The notes: generated by a model not told the origin, from the sequence alone. A stretch of DNA of 45,726 bases from Mycobacterium sp. E796 (GCF_001672815.1 NZ_LZKK01000059.1:1-45726); one strand, 5' to 3'. Shown: positions 31,566 through 39,952, counted from the first letter of the stretch. Made by a program: numbers and translations.

Positions 31566-33269
31566 GGCTTTCACCTCGTCGTCGACGCCCTCAAGGCGAA
31601 CGACGTCGACACCGTCTATGGGATCGTCGGCATCCCGATCACCGACCTCGCCCGCACCGCCCAGGCATCGGGCATCCGCTACATCGGCTTTCGCCAGGAG
31701 GCCTCGGCCGGTAACGCCGCCGCCGCCGCCGGGTTCCTTACCCGCCGCCCGGGCGTGTGCCTGACGACGTCGGGTCCGGGATTTCTCAACGCCCTGCCCG
31801 CGCTGGCCAACGCCACCACGAACTGTTTCCCGATGATCCAGATCTCGGGTTCCAGCAATCGCGCGATGGTGGACCTGCAGCGCGGCGACTACCAGGACCT
31901 CGACCAACTCGAGGCCGCAAGGCCTTTCACCAAGGCCGCCTATCGGATCGGCCGGATCGAGGACATCGGGCGCGGCGTGGCGCGCGCGATTCGCACGGCG
32001 ATCTCCGGGCGGCCGGGCGGCGTCTACCTCGACATCCCCGCCGACGTCCTGGGTCAGGCCCTGGAGGCGTCCGCGGCGGCGGCCACCGTGTGGCGGGTTG
32101 TCGACCCGGCCCCGCGGCAGCTGCCGGCACCGGAGTCGGTCGATCGCGCGCTGCAGGTGCTGAGGCGGGCGCGCCGACCGCTGATCGTCCTCGGCAAGGG
32201 CGCCGCATACGCCCGGGCCGACGACGCGATCCGGAAGTTCGTGGAGGACACCGGTATTCCGTTCCTGCCGATGTCGATGGCCAAAGGGCTGCTGCCCGAC
32301 TCGCACCCGCAGTCGGCGGCGGCCGCGCGTTCGCTGGCGATCGCGCGCGCCGACGCCGTCCTGCTGGTCGGCGCCCGGCTGAACTGGCTGCTCGGCCACG
32401 GGGAGTCGCCGCAATGGTCCCGCGACGTCAAATTCGTCCAGATCGACATCGCGGCGTCGGAATTCGACAGCAACCGGCCGATCGAGGCGCCGCTGGCCGG
32501 TGACATCGGCTCGGTGATGTCGGCCCTGTGCGACGCGACGGCAGTGGATCCCGTTGTCGCGCCCACCGACTGGGTCGGTGAGCTGGCCGAGCGCAAAGCC
32601 CGCAACGAGGCCAAGATGGTTCAGCGACTCGCCGAAGACCCCTACCCCATGCGGTTTTACAACGCGCTGGGCGCCATTCGCTCTGTGCTGCAGGAAAACC
32701 CGGGAGTCTACGTGGTCAACGAGGGCGCCAACGCGCTGGACCTGGCCCGCAACGTCATCGACATGGAGGCGCCGCGGCACCGGCTCGACACCGGCACGTG
32801 GGGGGTGATGGGCATCGGCATGGGATACGCCATCGCCGCGGCGGTGGAGACCGGCGACCCCGTCGTCGCGATCGAGGGCGACAGCGCCTTCGGGTTTTCC
32901 GGGATGGAAGTCGAGACGATCTGCCGCTACCGGCTGCCGGTGACCGTCGTCATCCTCAACAATGGCGGCGTCTACCGCGGCGACGAAGCGCCGGCCGGCT
33001 CGGCCGCAACGGGGCCGGATCCCGCACCGACCGTGCTGAACGCGCGGGCGCGTCACGAGCTGATTGCGGAGGCTTTCGGCGGCAAGGGATATCACGTCAC
33101 CACACCCGCCGAACTGCGCGCGGCGCTGGCCGAGGCGATCGCCGGCAAGGGGCCGTCGGTCATCGACTGCGAACTCGACCCGGCGGCCGGCGTGGAAAGC
33201 GGACATCTGGCAAGCCTGAACCCGAGCAGCGCGGCCACATCGCCGGCGGTGGTCAGCGCCGGCGCGTGA
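31530..33269 (+). CDS. oxcA: Oxalyl-CoA decarboxylase
   Basis: A 579-aa ThDP-dependent decarboxylase converting oxalyl-CoA to formyl-CoA and CO2. The N-terminal Pyr domain has the catalytic Glu in GFRQEASAGNAAAAAG; the central domain is intact; the C-terminal PP domain carries the ThDP/Mg motif GDSAFGFSGMEVETICRY ending LNNGG. The first ATG (31530) has a GAGGAGG ribosome binding site about 9 nt away; the second ATG of the 18-bp duplication is 18 nt further on. It is divergent from fadD7 and convergent with oxyS, overlapping its 3' end by 17 bp. It likely serves oxalate use or acid/oxalate stress. Matches Rv0118c. Confidence 0.95.
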   Translation: MTGLTDMTGLTDGFHLVVDALKANDVDTVYGIVGIPITDLARTAQASGIRYIGFRQEASAGNAAAAAGFLTRRPGVCLTTSGPGFLNALPALANATTNCFPMIQISGSSNRAMVDLQRGDYQDLDQLEAARPFTKAAYRIGRIEDIGRGVARAIRTAISGRPGGVYLDIPADVLGQALEASAAAATVWRVVDPAPRQLPAPESVDRALQVLRRARRPLIVLGKGAAYARADDAIRKFVEDTGIPFLPMSMAKGLLPDSHPQSAAAARSLAIARADAVLLVGARLNWLLGHGESPQWSRDVKFVQIDIAASEFDSNRPIEAPLAGDIGSVMSALCDATAVDPVVAPTDWVGELAERKARNEAKMVQRLAEDPYPMRFYNALGAIRSVLQENPGVYVVNEGANALDLARNVIDMEAPRHRLDTGTWGVMGIGMGYAIAAAVETGDPVVAIEGDSAFGFSGMEVETICRYRLPVTVVILNNGGVYRGDEAPAGSAATGPDPAPTVLNARARHELIAEAFGGKGYHVTTPAELRAALAEAIAGKGPSVIDCELDPAAGVESGHLASLNPSSAATSPAVVSAGA

Positions 33270-34194
33270 TTCCCAACAGTTGCGCGTCGAAGAACTCGCC
33301 CAGCTGCAACTGTCGCGCGGACGCGGTGAGCGCACGCGCGACGGGCGAGCCCGGCCCGGAAGCGTTGGTGGCCAGCGCGATCTCGGCCTTGAGCGCCGGC
33401 TCGACCATCTCGACCGCGCGGATGTCTCGGGTTTCGGTACCCAGCTGGGACGTCCACAGCCAGGTGTGCGGGACGATGCAGGCCCAGTTGCCGGTGGCCA
33501 CCTGCGCCAATAGCGAAGCGACGGAGTCGGTTTCGACCTGCGGGGTGACGGTGATCCCCTGGCCGGCGAAGGCTTCGTCGATGATCTGGCGATCCCGCAT
33601 GTCGGCGGAGAGCAGCGCCAGCGGCAGCTGCGCCGCCTCGGGCCAGGTCAGCGTCGCCGCCCCGGCGGGCAGCATGCTGGCCGTCGAGAGCAGGACGTAG
33701 TGCTCCTCGTAGAGCGGCACCAGGTTCACGTCGTGGGCGTCATCGGTGGCGGAGTGCACTATTGCGGCGTCCAAGTCGAACTCGCGCAGGCGCCGGTACA
33801 GCTCGGTGGCGGCCAGCCGGGACAGGATCTGCACCTTCGCCAGCGGATGCGCCGAACAGAACGCCGAGAGAACCAGGGACGCCGTCGTCGAGGCGGTGGG
33901 CACCGTGCCCAGCCGGAGCGTTCCCGCGATGCCGGACCGGACGGCGTGCACCTCGGCCTTGAATGCGTCGTGTTCGGCGAGAATCCGTTTGGCCCACACG
34001 ACCAGTCGCTCACCCTCGGGCGTGAGGCCCTCGAAGCTGTGCCCACGGTTGATCAGCGTGACGTTGAGCTCGCGCTCGAGCTTGCCGATCGCGGCGGACA
34101 GGGCGGGTTGCGACACGTAGCACTTCTCGGCCGCCCTGGCGAAGTGTCGCTCCTGGGCGACCGCAACGAAGTACTCCAGTTGACGGAAAAGCAC
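33253..34194 (-). CDS. oxyS: LysR-type regulator OxyS
   Basis: A 313-aa LysR-family regulator. The winged HTH is in LFRQLEYFVAVAQERHFARA followed by AEKCYVSQPALSAAIGKLE; the substrate-binding domain starts near GTLRLGTVPTASTT. In M. tuberculosis OxyS (Rv0117) is reported to affect katG expression and oxidative stress response. GTG 34194 is chosen (VLFRQLEYF); GAGGAG lies 5-6 nt upstream, whereas GTG 34200 would overlap that site. Its 3' end overlaps oxcA by 17 bp on the other strand, so transcription of the two may interfere. The upstream cysteine hydrolase is on the same strand, 60 bp away. Confidence 0.93.
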   Translation of the reverse strand: MLFRQLEYFVAVAQERHFARAAEKCYVSQPALSAAIGKLERELNVTLINRGHSFEGLTPEGERLVVWAKRILAEHDAFKAEVHAVRSGIAGTLRLGTVPTASTTASLVLSAFCSAHPLAKVQILSRLAATELYRRLREFDLDAAIVHSATDDAHDVNLVPLYEEHYVLLSTASMLPAGAATLTWPEAAQLPLALLSADMRDRQIIDEAFAGQGITVTPQVETDSVASLLAQVATGNWACIVPHTWLWTSQLGTETRDIRAVEMVEPALKAEIALATNASGPGSPVARALTASARQLQLGEFFDAQLLGITRRR

Positions 34195-34254
34195 CCGCAC
34201 TCCTCGGTGTTCGCGCTCGGTGTTCGGGCGCCGACCTCCGCTGAGGCTAACGCG

Positions 34255-34914
34255 TCACCCGCGCGCCAGCCAAGCGAGTGCCTCTGACAACCCCACGACA
34301 TCCACCCCGATCGCGCGACATTCGTCTGCACCCCTCTCGTAGAGGCCCGAGATCGCATCGGACACCAGGACGATCCGGAAGTCGCGTTCGGACGCCTCGT
34401 AGATCGAGGTGCGAGGACAGTTCGGGAAGTTGCATCCCGCGAAAACCAATGTGTCGCGGTCACTTTCGCGCAGGTGACGCTCGAGAGCGGTGCCGTAGAA
34501 CGCGCCCCACCTCGGCTTGTACATCACGTGCTCGGCGGCTCCGATCTGTTGGAAGCCACCGGACAGCAGCAATTCGTGGTCCAGCTCAACGACATTGGGC
34601 AACAGTTCGGCGGCGATCTGCGAGCCGTGGCTGCCCGGTGCCGCGATTCTCGCGCCCTGCTCGATCGATTGCCGCCGCACCGGGTCGACGTTCGACCCAT
34701 CCGGCCGGTAGAGGCGGATCGCATGCACGATTGGCAGCACCCTTTCGCGGAAGGCGGTCGCCAGCTTTGCCATTGCCGGGATCGCCGCATAGGTGCCCGC
34801 GACCGGCATCGGCGTGTCTGTGCCCGGCATGTCCAAAAAATCGTGCTGTACATCGATCAGTACCAGCGCGGCCGAAGGCGCCAACGGCCGCGTATAGCGA
34901 TCCTTTGCTGTCAT
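34255..34914 (-). CDS. Isochorismatase-like cysteine hydrolase
   Basis: A 219-aa member of the isochorismatase-like cysteine hydrolase family (nicotinamidase, N-carbamoyl-sarcosine amidase and related enzymes). The triad is Asp21 (LIDVQHDF), Lys133 (MYKPRWGAFYG) and Cys166 in GCNFPNCPRTS, at the usual six residues after the Gly. True isochorismatases lack this Cys, so a C-N hydrolase is more likely. Substrate cannot be assigned. ATG 34914 is divergent from ldtA (165 bp). It may be cotranscribed with oxyS downstream. I recall no counterpart at this spot in M. tuberculosis, so it looks like an inserted accessory gene. Confidence 0.88.
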   Translation of the reverse strand: MTAKDRYTRPLAPSAALVLIDVQHDFLDMPGTDTPMPVAGTYAAIPAMAKLATAFRERVLPIVHAIRLYRPDGSNVDPVRRQSIEQGARIAAPGSHGSQIAAELLPNVVELDHELLLSGGFQQIGAAEHVMYKPRWGAFYGTALERHLRESDRDTLVFAGCNFPNCPRTSIYEASERDFRIVLVSDAISGLYERGADECRAIGVDVVGLSEALAWLARG

Positions 34915-35034
34915 GCCCGCTCCTCACCGCCCCCGCCGTGACGGGATCGAACCCAACCGGTGATCCGATCGTTGTTGTGACGAGTGGGCGAAGCTGGAAT
35001 TGTTTGCTGAAAACCGTAATGGGTAGACAGCCAG

Positions 35035-35040
35035 TAGAAT
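35035..35040 (+). promoter_or_regulatory. -10 element of ldtA
   Basis: TAGAAT, one base off TATAAT, lies 39 bp before the ldtA ATG. Transcription would start near 35047, giving a leader of about 33 nt that contains an AAAGGGTGG ribosome binding site. No good -35 is seen. Confidence 0.5.
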
Positions 35041-35079
35041 ATCGTGGTGTTGACCGCACAATCGCAAAGGGTGGACGCC

Positions 35080-35835
35080 ATGCGTCGAGTGGTTCGTTAT
35101 CTATTCGTTATGGTGGCGTGCACGGCCCTGGGCGTGTTGGGGAGCGGCGCCCGCAGCGTGGCCTCGGTCCCGGTGCCCGATCCCGTGCCCGTAGTCGCGT
35201 CGGTTTTGCCGGCCGACGGCGCGGTGGTGGGCGTGGCGCACCCGGTCGTGGTGAAGTTCACCGCGCCCGTCGCCGATCGCGCCGCGGCCGAACGCTCGAT
35301 TCGTGTCACATCGCCGAGCGGCACGCCGGGGCATTTCGAGTGGGTCGAGAATAACGTCGTGCAGTGGGTTCCGAACCACTACTGGCCCGCCCACACGCGC
35401 GTCTCGGTGGGTGTACAGGCCCTGACGACGGGCTTTGAAACCGGTGATGCGCTCCTCGGTGTTGCGAGCATCTCCGAGCACACATTCACCGTCAGCCGAA
35501 ACGGAGAGGTGCTTCGCACGATGCCGGCGTCGATGGGCAAGCCCACCCGTCCGACGCCGATCGGCAGCTTCACCGCCCTGGAGAAGGACCGCACCGTGCG
35601 GATGGACTCGCGGACCATCGGCATCCCGCTGAGTTCGCCCGAGGGATACGACATCATCGCTTCGTACGCGGTGCGGATCACCAACAGCGGCGTGTACGTG
35701 CACTCGGCCCCCTGGTCGGTTGACTCGCAGGGCCACGCCAACGTCAGTCACGGATGCATCAACCTGAGCCCGGACAATGCGGCGTGGTATTTCAACCAGG
35801 TGAGCGTCGGCGATCCCGTCGAGGTCGTGGCCTGA
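35080..35835 (+). CDS. ldtA: L,D-transpeptidase LdtA (LdtMt1-type)
   Basis: A 251-aa L,D-transpeptidase that makes 3-3 cross-links in peptidoglycan. An N-terminal signal/anchor helix (about 6-28) is followed by an Ig-like domain and the YkuD catalytic domain. The YkuD signature is SHGCIN with Cys226 as nucleophile, His224 next to it and His208 (VYVHSAPW) upstream. The length and Cys number agree with LdtMt1 (Rv0116c). ATG 35080 is chosen; an in-frame GTG at 35044 would fall at or before the predicted transcription start. Carbapenems inhibit this enzyme class. The gene stands alone, divergent from the cysteine hydrolase. Confidence 0.95.
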   Translation: MRRVVRYLFVMVACTALGVLGSGARSVASVPVPDPVPVVASVLPADGAVVGVAHPVVVKFTAPVADRAAAERSIRVTSPSGTPGHFEWVENNVVQWVPNHYWPAHTRVSVGVQALTTGFETGDALLGVASISEHTFTVSRNGEVLRTMPASMGKPTRPTPIGSFTALEKDRTVRMDSRTIGIPLSSPEGYDIIASYAVRITNSGVYVHSAPWSVDSQGHANVSHGCINLSPDNAAWYFNQVSVGDPVEVVA

Positions 35836-36021
35836 CCCCTCGCGGACCCTGGCAAGGGCCTGCCGGACAAGCAGCGCCCCGCCGCGCGGTGCGCCAGCGC
35901 CGACGGACGTCTTCGGCGGTGCAGGAGGCCAAGATCGGTGGGGACAAAGGCATTCCGCACCTCTCGGCGGCCCCGATCGAAAAGTACATGTCGGGCCTGC
36001 GCTTGCTTTGCCTGGCTTAGG

Positions 36022-36630
36022 CTAGCTGTGCAACCCGCTCTTGACCGCCGCGTCCTGCTTGCGGCCGACATCGATCGCGACGCCCGGGTCGATGGGATCG
36101 TTGGGCGCGCTGTCGAATTCGAGGTTGACGAGTGCCTTGCCCTCGTTGAAGAGCAGCACCGTGATGGCCTGGGTATTGCCCGGAGCGGTGCCGGAGATCA
36201 CCGCGCCGTTGGAGCCGATATCGATCGGCTGCCACGTTCCGCTGACCTTGCCCGCGTAGTTGGCCTTGGTGTTCTCGACTCCCGCCGCCGCCACCTTCGG
36301 GTCGGCGACGATCAGAATCGTGTCACCGATCCGGCGGCTGTTGTCGGCGTTGGCGAAGAGCTGCGCGACGCCCGGGGCGTTGTTCGGATTGAGCACCGGC
36401 GGCTGGGGAGCGGTGAAGTCGCCGCCGATGTCGCCGGCCTTGATCAGCAAGTTGCTGTAATCGGTCTGCTGTCCGGGCGACGGGCTCGTCACCGCGCTCG
36501 AACCGGTCGCGCCACTGCCCGGTATCGATGTGGAGGGCGAACTGTGGTTGTAGTCACCACAGCCGGTGGTTGCGGCGCCGACTACCCCGGCGACCGCCCA
36601 GCCGGCGACGGTGATCCGAGCGAGCTCCAT
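36022..36630 (-). CDS. Putative lipoprotein, unknown function
   Basis: A 202-aa probable lipoprotein. The signal peptide VAGWAVAGVVGAATTGC has a lipobox ending at Cys24. A Ser/Thr/Pro/Gly-rich linker (about 28-55) precedes a globular domain starting DYSNLLIKAGDIGGDF. No characterised family was recognised; the linker and fold resemble mycobacterial sensor-domain-like lipoproteins. ATG 36630 has a GGAGGG ribosome binding site 8 nt upstream. It is divergent from the quinone oxidoreductase (120 bp apart). 186 bp separate its 3' end from convergent ldtA; no convincing gene or terminator was seen there. Confidence 0.85.
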   Translation of the reverse strand: MELARITVAGWAVAGVVGAATTGCGDYNHSSPSTSIPGSGATGSSAVTSPSPGQQTDYSNLLIKAGDIGGDFTAPQPPVLNPNNAPGVAQLFANADNSRRIGDTILIVADPKVAAAGVENTKANYAGKVSGTWQPIDIGSNGAVISGTAPGNTQAITVLLFNEGKALVNLEFDSAPNDPIDPGVAIDVGRKQDAAVKSGLHS

Positions 36631-36750
36631 GGGGTTCCCTCCCTGTCCAGTCCGCGGCGCCTGACGCTACTGCGAAATGCGGGCAGGAACAAGAGCAGGC
36701 CACGCCTATGCTGGCGGGGGCGAGGCCTATTCGCGGCGTGAGGGGGAAAG

Positions 36751-37689
36751 ATGACGGCAGGAACGGCGCGAGCCGTACGGTTTGACCGTTATGGGGACCG
36801 CGATGTGCTCTACGTGGCGGACGTGGACATGCCGTCGCCCGGCCCGGACGAGGTGGTGGTCGAGGTTCGCGCCGCCGGGATCAATCCCGGTGAAGCCGCC
36901 ATCCGAAGCGGTGCGATTCATGACATGTTCCCCGCCACCTTTCCGTCCGGCGAGGGCAGCGACCTTGCGGGGGTGGTGACCGCCGTAGGACCGGGAGTGA
37001 CGGAGTTTTCCGTCGGTGACGAAGTCCTGGGGTTCAGCTTCCGCCGCTCCAGCCACGCCACGCATACCGCCGTCCCGGTTGATCAACTGATTCGCAAGCC
37101 TCCCGAATTGAGTTGGGAGGTAGCGGGTTCGCTGTACGTGGTCGGCGCGACGGCCTACGCCGCCGTCCGCGCCGTCGACCCCAAACCGGGCGAGACGGTC
37201 GCCGTTTCGGCGGCCGCGGGCGGAGTGGGCGGCCTCGTCGTGCAGCTGTTGGTCCTGCGCAAGGCGGTGGTGCTGGGCATCGCCGGGCCGGGCAACGCCG
37301 ACTGGCTGCGCGCCCACGGGGTCACCCCGGTCGAGTACGGGGACGGACTGGCCGGCCGGCTGCGAGAGGCGGCGCCCGGCGGGATCGACGCCTTCATCGA
37401 CCTGTTCGGCCCCGAGTATGTCCAGCTCGCAGTGGATCTCGGCGTCGCCCCCGATCGAATCGAGACCATCATCTCGTTCCAAAAGGCCGCCGAGGTGGGC
37501 GCCAAGACCGAGGGGAGTGTGGACGCGTCGACGCCGGAAGTGCTCGCCGAGATGGCCGACCTGGTCGCTACCGGCGCCATCGATTTCGAGGTCGCCAGCA
37601 CCTACCCCCTGGACCGCGTCGCCGACGCCTTCGAGGAACTCGAAAAGCGGCACACCCGCGGCAAAATCGTGCTGCTGCCGAACGGCTAA
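36751..37689 (+). CDS. NADP-dependent quinone oxidoreductase-like (zinc-free MDR)
   Basis: A 312-aa medium-chain dehydrogenase/reductase of the quinone oxidoreductase branch. The GroES-like domain (AAGINPGEAAIRSG, then GSDLAGVVTAVGPGV) lacks the zinc Cys/His set. The Rossmann motif is AAAGGVGGLVVQL. It probably reduces quinones or enones with NADPH. ATG 36751 follows a GGGGG stretch. It is convergent with the Nramp-related transporter gene with a single base between stop codons. No operon partner. Substrate unknown. Confidence 0.92.
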   Translation: MTAGTARAVRFDRYGDRDVLYVADVDMPSPGPDEVVVEVRAAGINPGEAAIRSGAIHDMFPATFPSGEGSDLAGVVTAVGPGVTEFSVGDEVLGFSFRRSSHATHTAVPVDQLIRKPPELSWEVAGSLYVVGATAYAAVRAVDPKPGETVAVSAAAGGVGGLVVQLLVLRKAVVLGIAGPGNADWLRAHGVTPVEYGDGLAGRLREAAPGGIDAFIDLFGPEYVQLAVDLGVAPDRIETIISFQKAAEVGAKTEGSVDASTPEVLAEMADLVATGAIDFEVASTYPLDRVADAFEELEKRHTRGKIVLLPNG

Positions 37690-37690
37690 T

Positions 37691-39457
37691 TCACAGCGAC
37701 GTGGCCGGCCCGATTATGCCGGCCTGCACGATCTTGACGATCACGAACACGACGGCCACGACCAGGTAGCCCCGCAGTGTCAACAGCCCGGCCCGCCGAA
37801 TCGGCGACATGGCCGGCCGGTCCAGCATTGCGAGGTTGGGGGTCTGCCAGTGCGCCCGATCCTGCCGGCGCACCGCCCGCCGCTCGGCGCGCGTGAGGAG
37901 CGGCGCGTCGTCGAGTTCGTCCACCTCCTCGGGATCCAGGCCACCGCCGAGCGTCCCCGCGACGGCTTCCGCGTCCCGCCGGTCGCGGTGCCGCCGCCCG
38001 GCGATGATCGCGACGGCCCCGCCCACGATCCCGATCGCGGCGCCGACCGCGAGACCGGCCTCGATGGCGCCCGTGGACAGGCCCGGGAAGAAGGTCGTAG
38101 CCGTCAGCGCAAGCGACAAGACCACCAGACACCACACGACGGTCCACGCGATGATGTTCTGCCGCACCGTGTTTACCCACGGCCCGAGCACCGCCCGGTC
38201 GTTGCAGAGCAGGACCAGAAATACCGTCGCCGAGGGCAGCAGGACGCCCGCGAGGGCCTGCACGCCCTGGGTCACCAGGCCCAGGACGTGGTCCGGGCTG
38301 AACGCGACGGCGGCGGACACCGCCGGCAGCACGGCGTACCCGCCGTAGAACAGCGGAGCCTCGCTGATCTTCCAATGCAGCGAGTGCCGCTTGCCCAACG
38401 CGTCGCCGACGGCATACGTGGTGGCCAGCCCGATCGCGTTGGCGCCGATCAAGGACGCATCCAGCAGGATGATCGCGAACAGCGCGCCCACCGTTCCGCC
38501 GAGGTGCCGGGCCAGGCCAGCGGCCACCGCGCCCGCGTCGGTGAAGCCGCCGACGTCGGCGGTGCCGGCCAACCCGAACGCGGTAACCGCCATCAGGGCC
38601 GTCGCGCCGACCATGACCACGACGATTCCGATGATCAGATCGGCTCGGGCATAAGCGATCCAACGGGTCGTGATGCGCTTGTCCACCACGTTGGACTGCT
38701 GAAAGAACAGCTGCCACGGCGCGACCGTGGTGCCCACTATCGCGACGACGAGCAGCAGAACGGTGGAGTTGAGCCCGCCCGGGAATTGCGGCACCAGCCC
38801 GCCCGCCGTTCCTTTCAGCGTGGGGTGCGCCATCGCCACCATCGGAATGATGAGCACGTTCACCGCGATCAGCAGGAACATCAGGCCCTCCCAGCGGCGG
38901 AACGAGCCCCCGGCCACCACGGCGAACAGCAACACCGCGGCGGCCGGGATCGCGATCGCCTTGGGGCAGCCCAAGAACCCGAGTGCCAGTGATACTCCGA
39001 TGAATTCGGTGACGATCGTCAACGCGTTGAGGATCAGCAGATCACCGACGCTGAAGGCGCCCCAGAACTTGCCGAAGCGCTCGAAGATCAGCCGCGCGTG
39101 GCCGACCCGGGTGACCGCGCCCAGCCGCAGCACCATCTCCTGGTTCACGTACAGCACCGGGATCAGCATCGCCAGCGTCCACAACAGCCCCATCCCATAG
39201 TTCTGCCCCGCCTGCGCGTACGTCGCGACGCCGCCGGCATCGTTGTCCCCGACCATCACGATCAGTCCGGGACCGGTGATGACCATCAGTGTCCGCAGCC
39301 GCCGCCAGCGGCCACCGGCACCTGGGTGTGCGGCGTCCCGGTGGATGCGGCCGAACGCGCCGACGATGTCGCCGGCGTGCGCCGAATCCAACACGGCTTG
39401 GCCTGGCGCCTCCGACGTACGCAGGCCGCCGCTGGGCTCGGTGGAGATCGACGTCAT
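37691..39457 (-). CDS. Nramp-related transporter, probable Mg2+ importer (NRMT-like)
   Basis: A 588-aa Nramp-family protein with about 11 membrane helices, longer than typical Nramps because of a charged cytosolic insert (about 488-550) before a last helix (565-583). The two metal-site motifs deviate: TM1 reads GDNDAGG (70-76), where Nramps have DPGN; TM6 reads TVAPWQ (244-249), where they have MPH. The metal-selective Met is Ala246 and His is Trp248. Loss of this Met is a feature of Nramp-related Mg2+ transporters. An M-box Mg riboswitch upstream supports Mg import. ATG 39457 (MTSIST) was chosen, with a GCGAGGA ribosome binding site; the 69-aa ORF ends 43 bp upstream. Confidence 0.9.
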   Translation of the reverse strand: MTSISTEPSGGLRTSEAPGQAVLDSAHAGDIVGAFGRIHRDAAHPGAGGRWRRLRTLMVITGPGLIVMVGDNDAGGVATYAQAGQNYGMGLLWTLAMLIPVLYVNQEMVLRLGAVTRVGHARLIFERFGKFWGAFSVGDLLILNALTIVTEFIGVSLALGFLGCPKAIAIPAAAVLLFAVVAGGSFRRWEGLMFLLIAVNVLIIPMVAMAHPTLKGTAGGLVPQFPGGLNSTVLLLVVAIVGTTVAPWQLFFQQSNVVDKRITTRWIAYARADLIIGIVVVMVGATALMAVTAFGLAGTADVGGFTDAGAVAAGLARHLGGTVGALFAIILLDASLIGANAIGLATTYAVGDALGKRHSLHWKISEAPLFYGGYAVLPAVSAAVAFSPDHVLGLVTQGVQALAGVLLPSATVFLVLLCNDRAVLGPWVNTVRQNIIAWTVVWCLVVLSLALTATTFFPGLSTGAIEAGLAVGAAIGIVGGAVAIIAGRRHRDRRDAEAVAGTLGGGLDPEEVDELDDAPLLTRAERRAVRRQDRAHWQTPNLAMLDRPAMSPIRRAGLLTLRGYLVVAVVFVIVKIVQAGIIGPATSL

Positions 39458-39500
39458 CGAATCCTCGCTATCTGCAACAGGTTCGGGCCCGGGCTGCGAC

Positions 39501-39710
39501 TCACTGCCTGTTGCTGTCCGGCGGATGCCCGCCCAGCGAGGCCGAGATGACCGCGACCGGCATCCGCGAGACATACAGGTTGGCCCGCTCCTGCGGGGTC
39601 AGCGCGCTGCGCGCGTGCAGCTTGCCGACCAGGAGTCGGCCGATTCGCAGCATCGACCGGCCGCGTCCCCTCTGCGGACCGGTAACGCGTTGTGTAACAA
39701 CAAAAGCCAT
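39501..39710 (-). CDS. 69-aa small protein between M-box and transporter
   Basis: ATG 39710 has an AGGAG ribosome binding site 7 nt upstream and opens a 69-codon frame beginning MAFVVTQRVTG. The protein is basic, Arg-rich in its first half (GPQRGRGRSM, then LRIGRLLVGKL), and has a conserved-looking core LTPQERANLYVSRMPVAV. There is no signal peptide; one weak amphipathic segment. The stop is 43 bp before the transporter ATG, so the two are likely cotranscribed under the M-box. No family was recognised. A comparable small ORF (Rv1535) follows an M-box in M. tuberculosis; homology was not tested. It could be a Mg-starvation small protein or a transporter modulator. Confidence 0.7.
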   Translation of the reverse strand: MAFVVTQRVTGPQRGRGRSMLRIGRLLVGKLHARSALTPQERANLYVSRMPVAVISASLGGHPPDSNRQ

Positions 39711-39805
39711 GATCGTCTCCTGTCGGGAGGTCCGATCGGCTCCTGGCATGGCCCTAGGCGCCCGCAAAGTGCTTGCTGCGCAGCGGTATAGGTCGCCCGA
39801 GGAAA

Positions 39806-39880
39806 TCAGGCGGTGAAAAGAATGCCGGAACCGGATCGGGACAAGACGGAATTGGGATACGGACTGTCGCCGGGACTCAT
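39806..39880 (-). CDS. 24-aa leader ORF (candidate leader peptide)
   Basis: A 24-codon ORF from ATG 39880 to TGA 39806, preceded by GAGGAGG about 10 nt upstream, one of the strongest ribosome binding sites in this window. It begins MSPGDSPYPNSV and ends GSGILFTA, with three Pro in the first nine residues and several Ser. It lies in the long leader between the M-box and the 69-aa ORF. Proline-containing leader peptides control Mg transporter expression in enterobacteria (mgtL), so a second, translation-coupled control layer is possible. Coding is inferred from the ribosome binding site and position only. Confidence 0.45.
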   Translation of the reverse strand: MSPGDSPYPNSVLSRSGSGILFTA

Positions 39881-39952
39881 CTCGCCCTCACCTCCTCACG
39901 GCCGGGACACACGCGGGTGTCGTCACATTCACCTGAACGGAAGAGGCGAAAT

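Noticed and set aside
31455..33335. 626-aa minus-strand open frame
   Set aside because: It is antisense to oxcA and has no recognisable domain.
35836..36021. Short frames between ldtA and the lipoprotein gene
   Set aside because: No ribosome binding site, conserved motif or clear terminator was seen in this 186-bp gap.
37690..38992. Plus-strand frame continuing past the quinone oxidoreductase to 38992
   Set aside because: It is antisense to the Nramp-related gene, whose transmembrane pattern is clear.
39711..39767. TTG start that would lengthen the 69-aa ORF to 88 aa
   Set aside because: No ribosome binding site fits the TTG, whereas ATG 39710 has AGGAG at the right distance.
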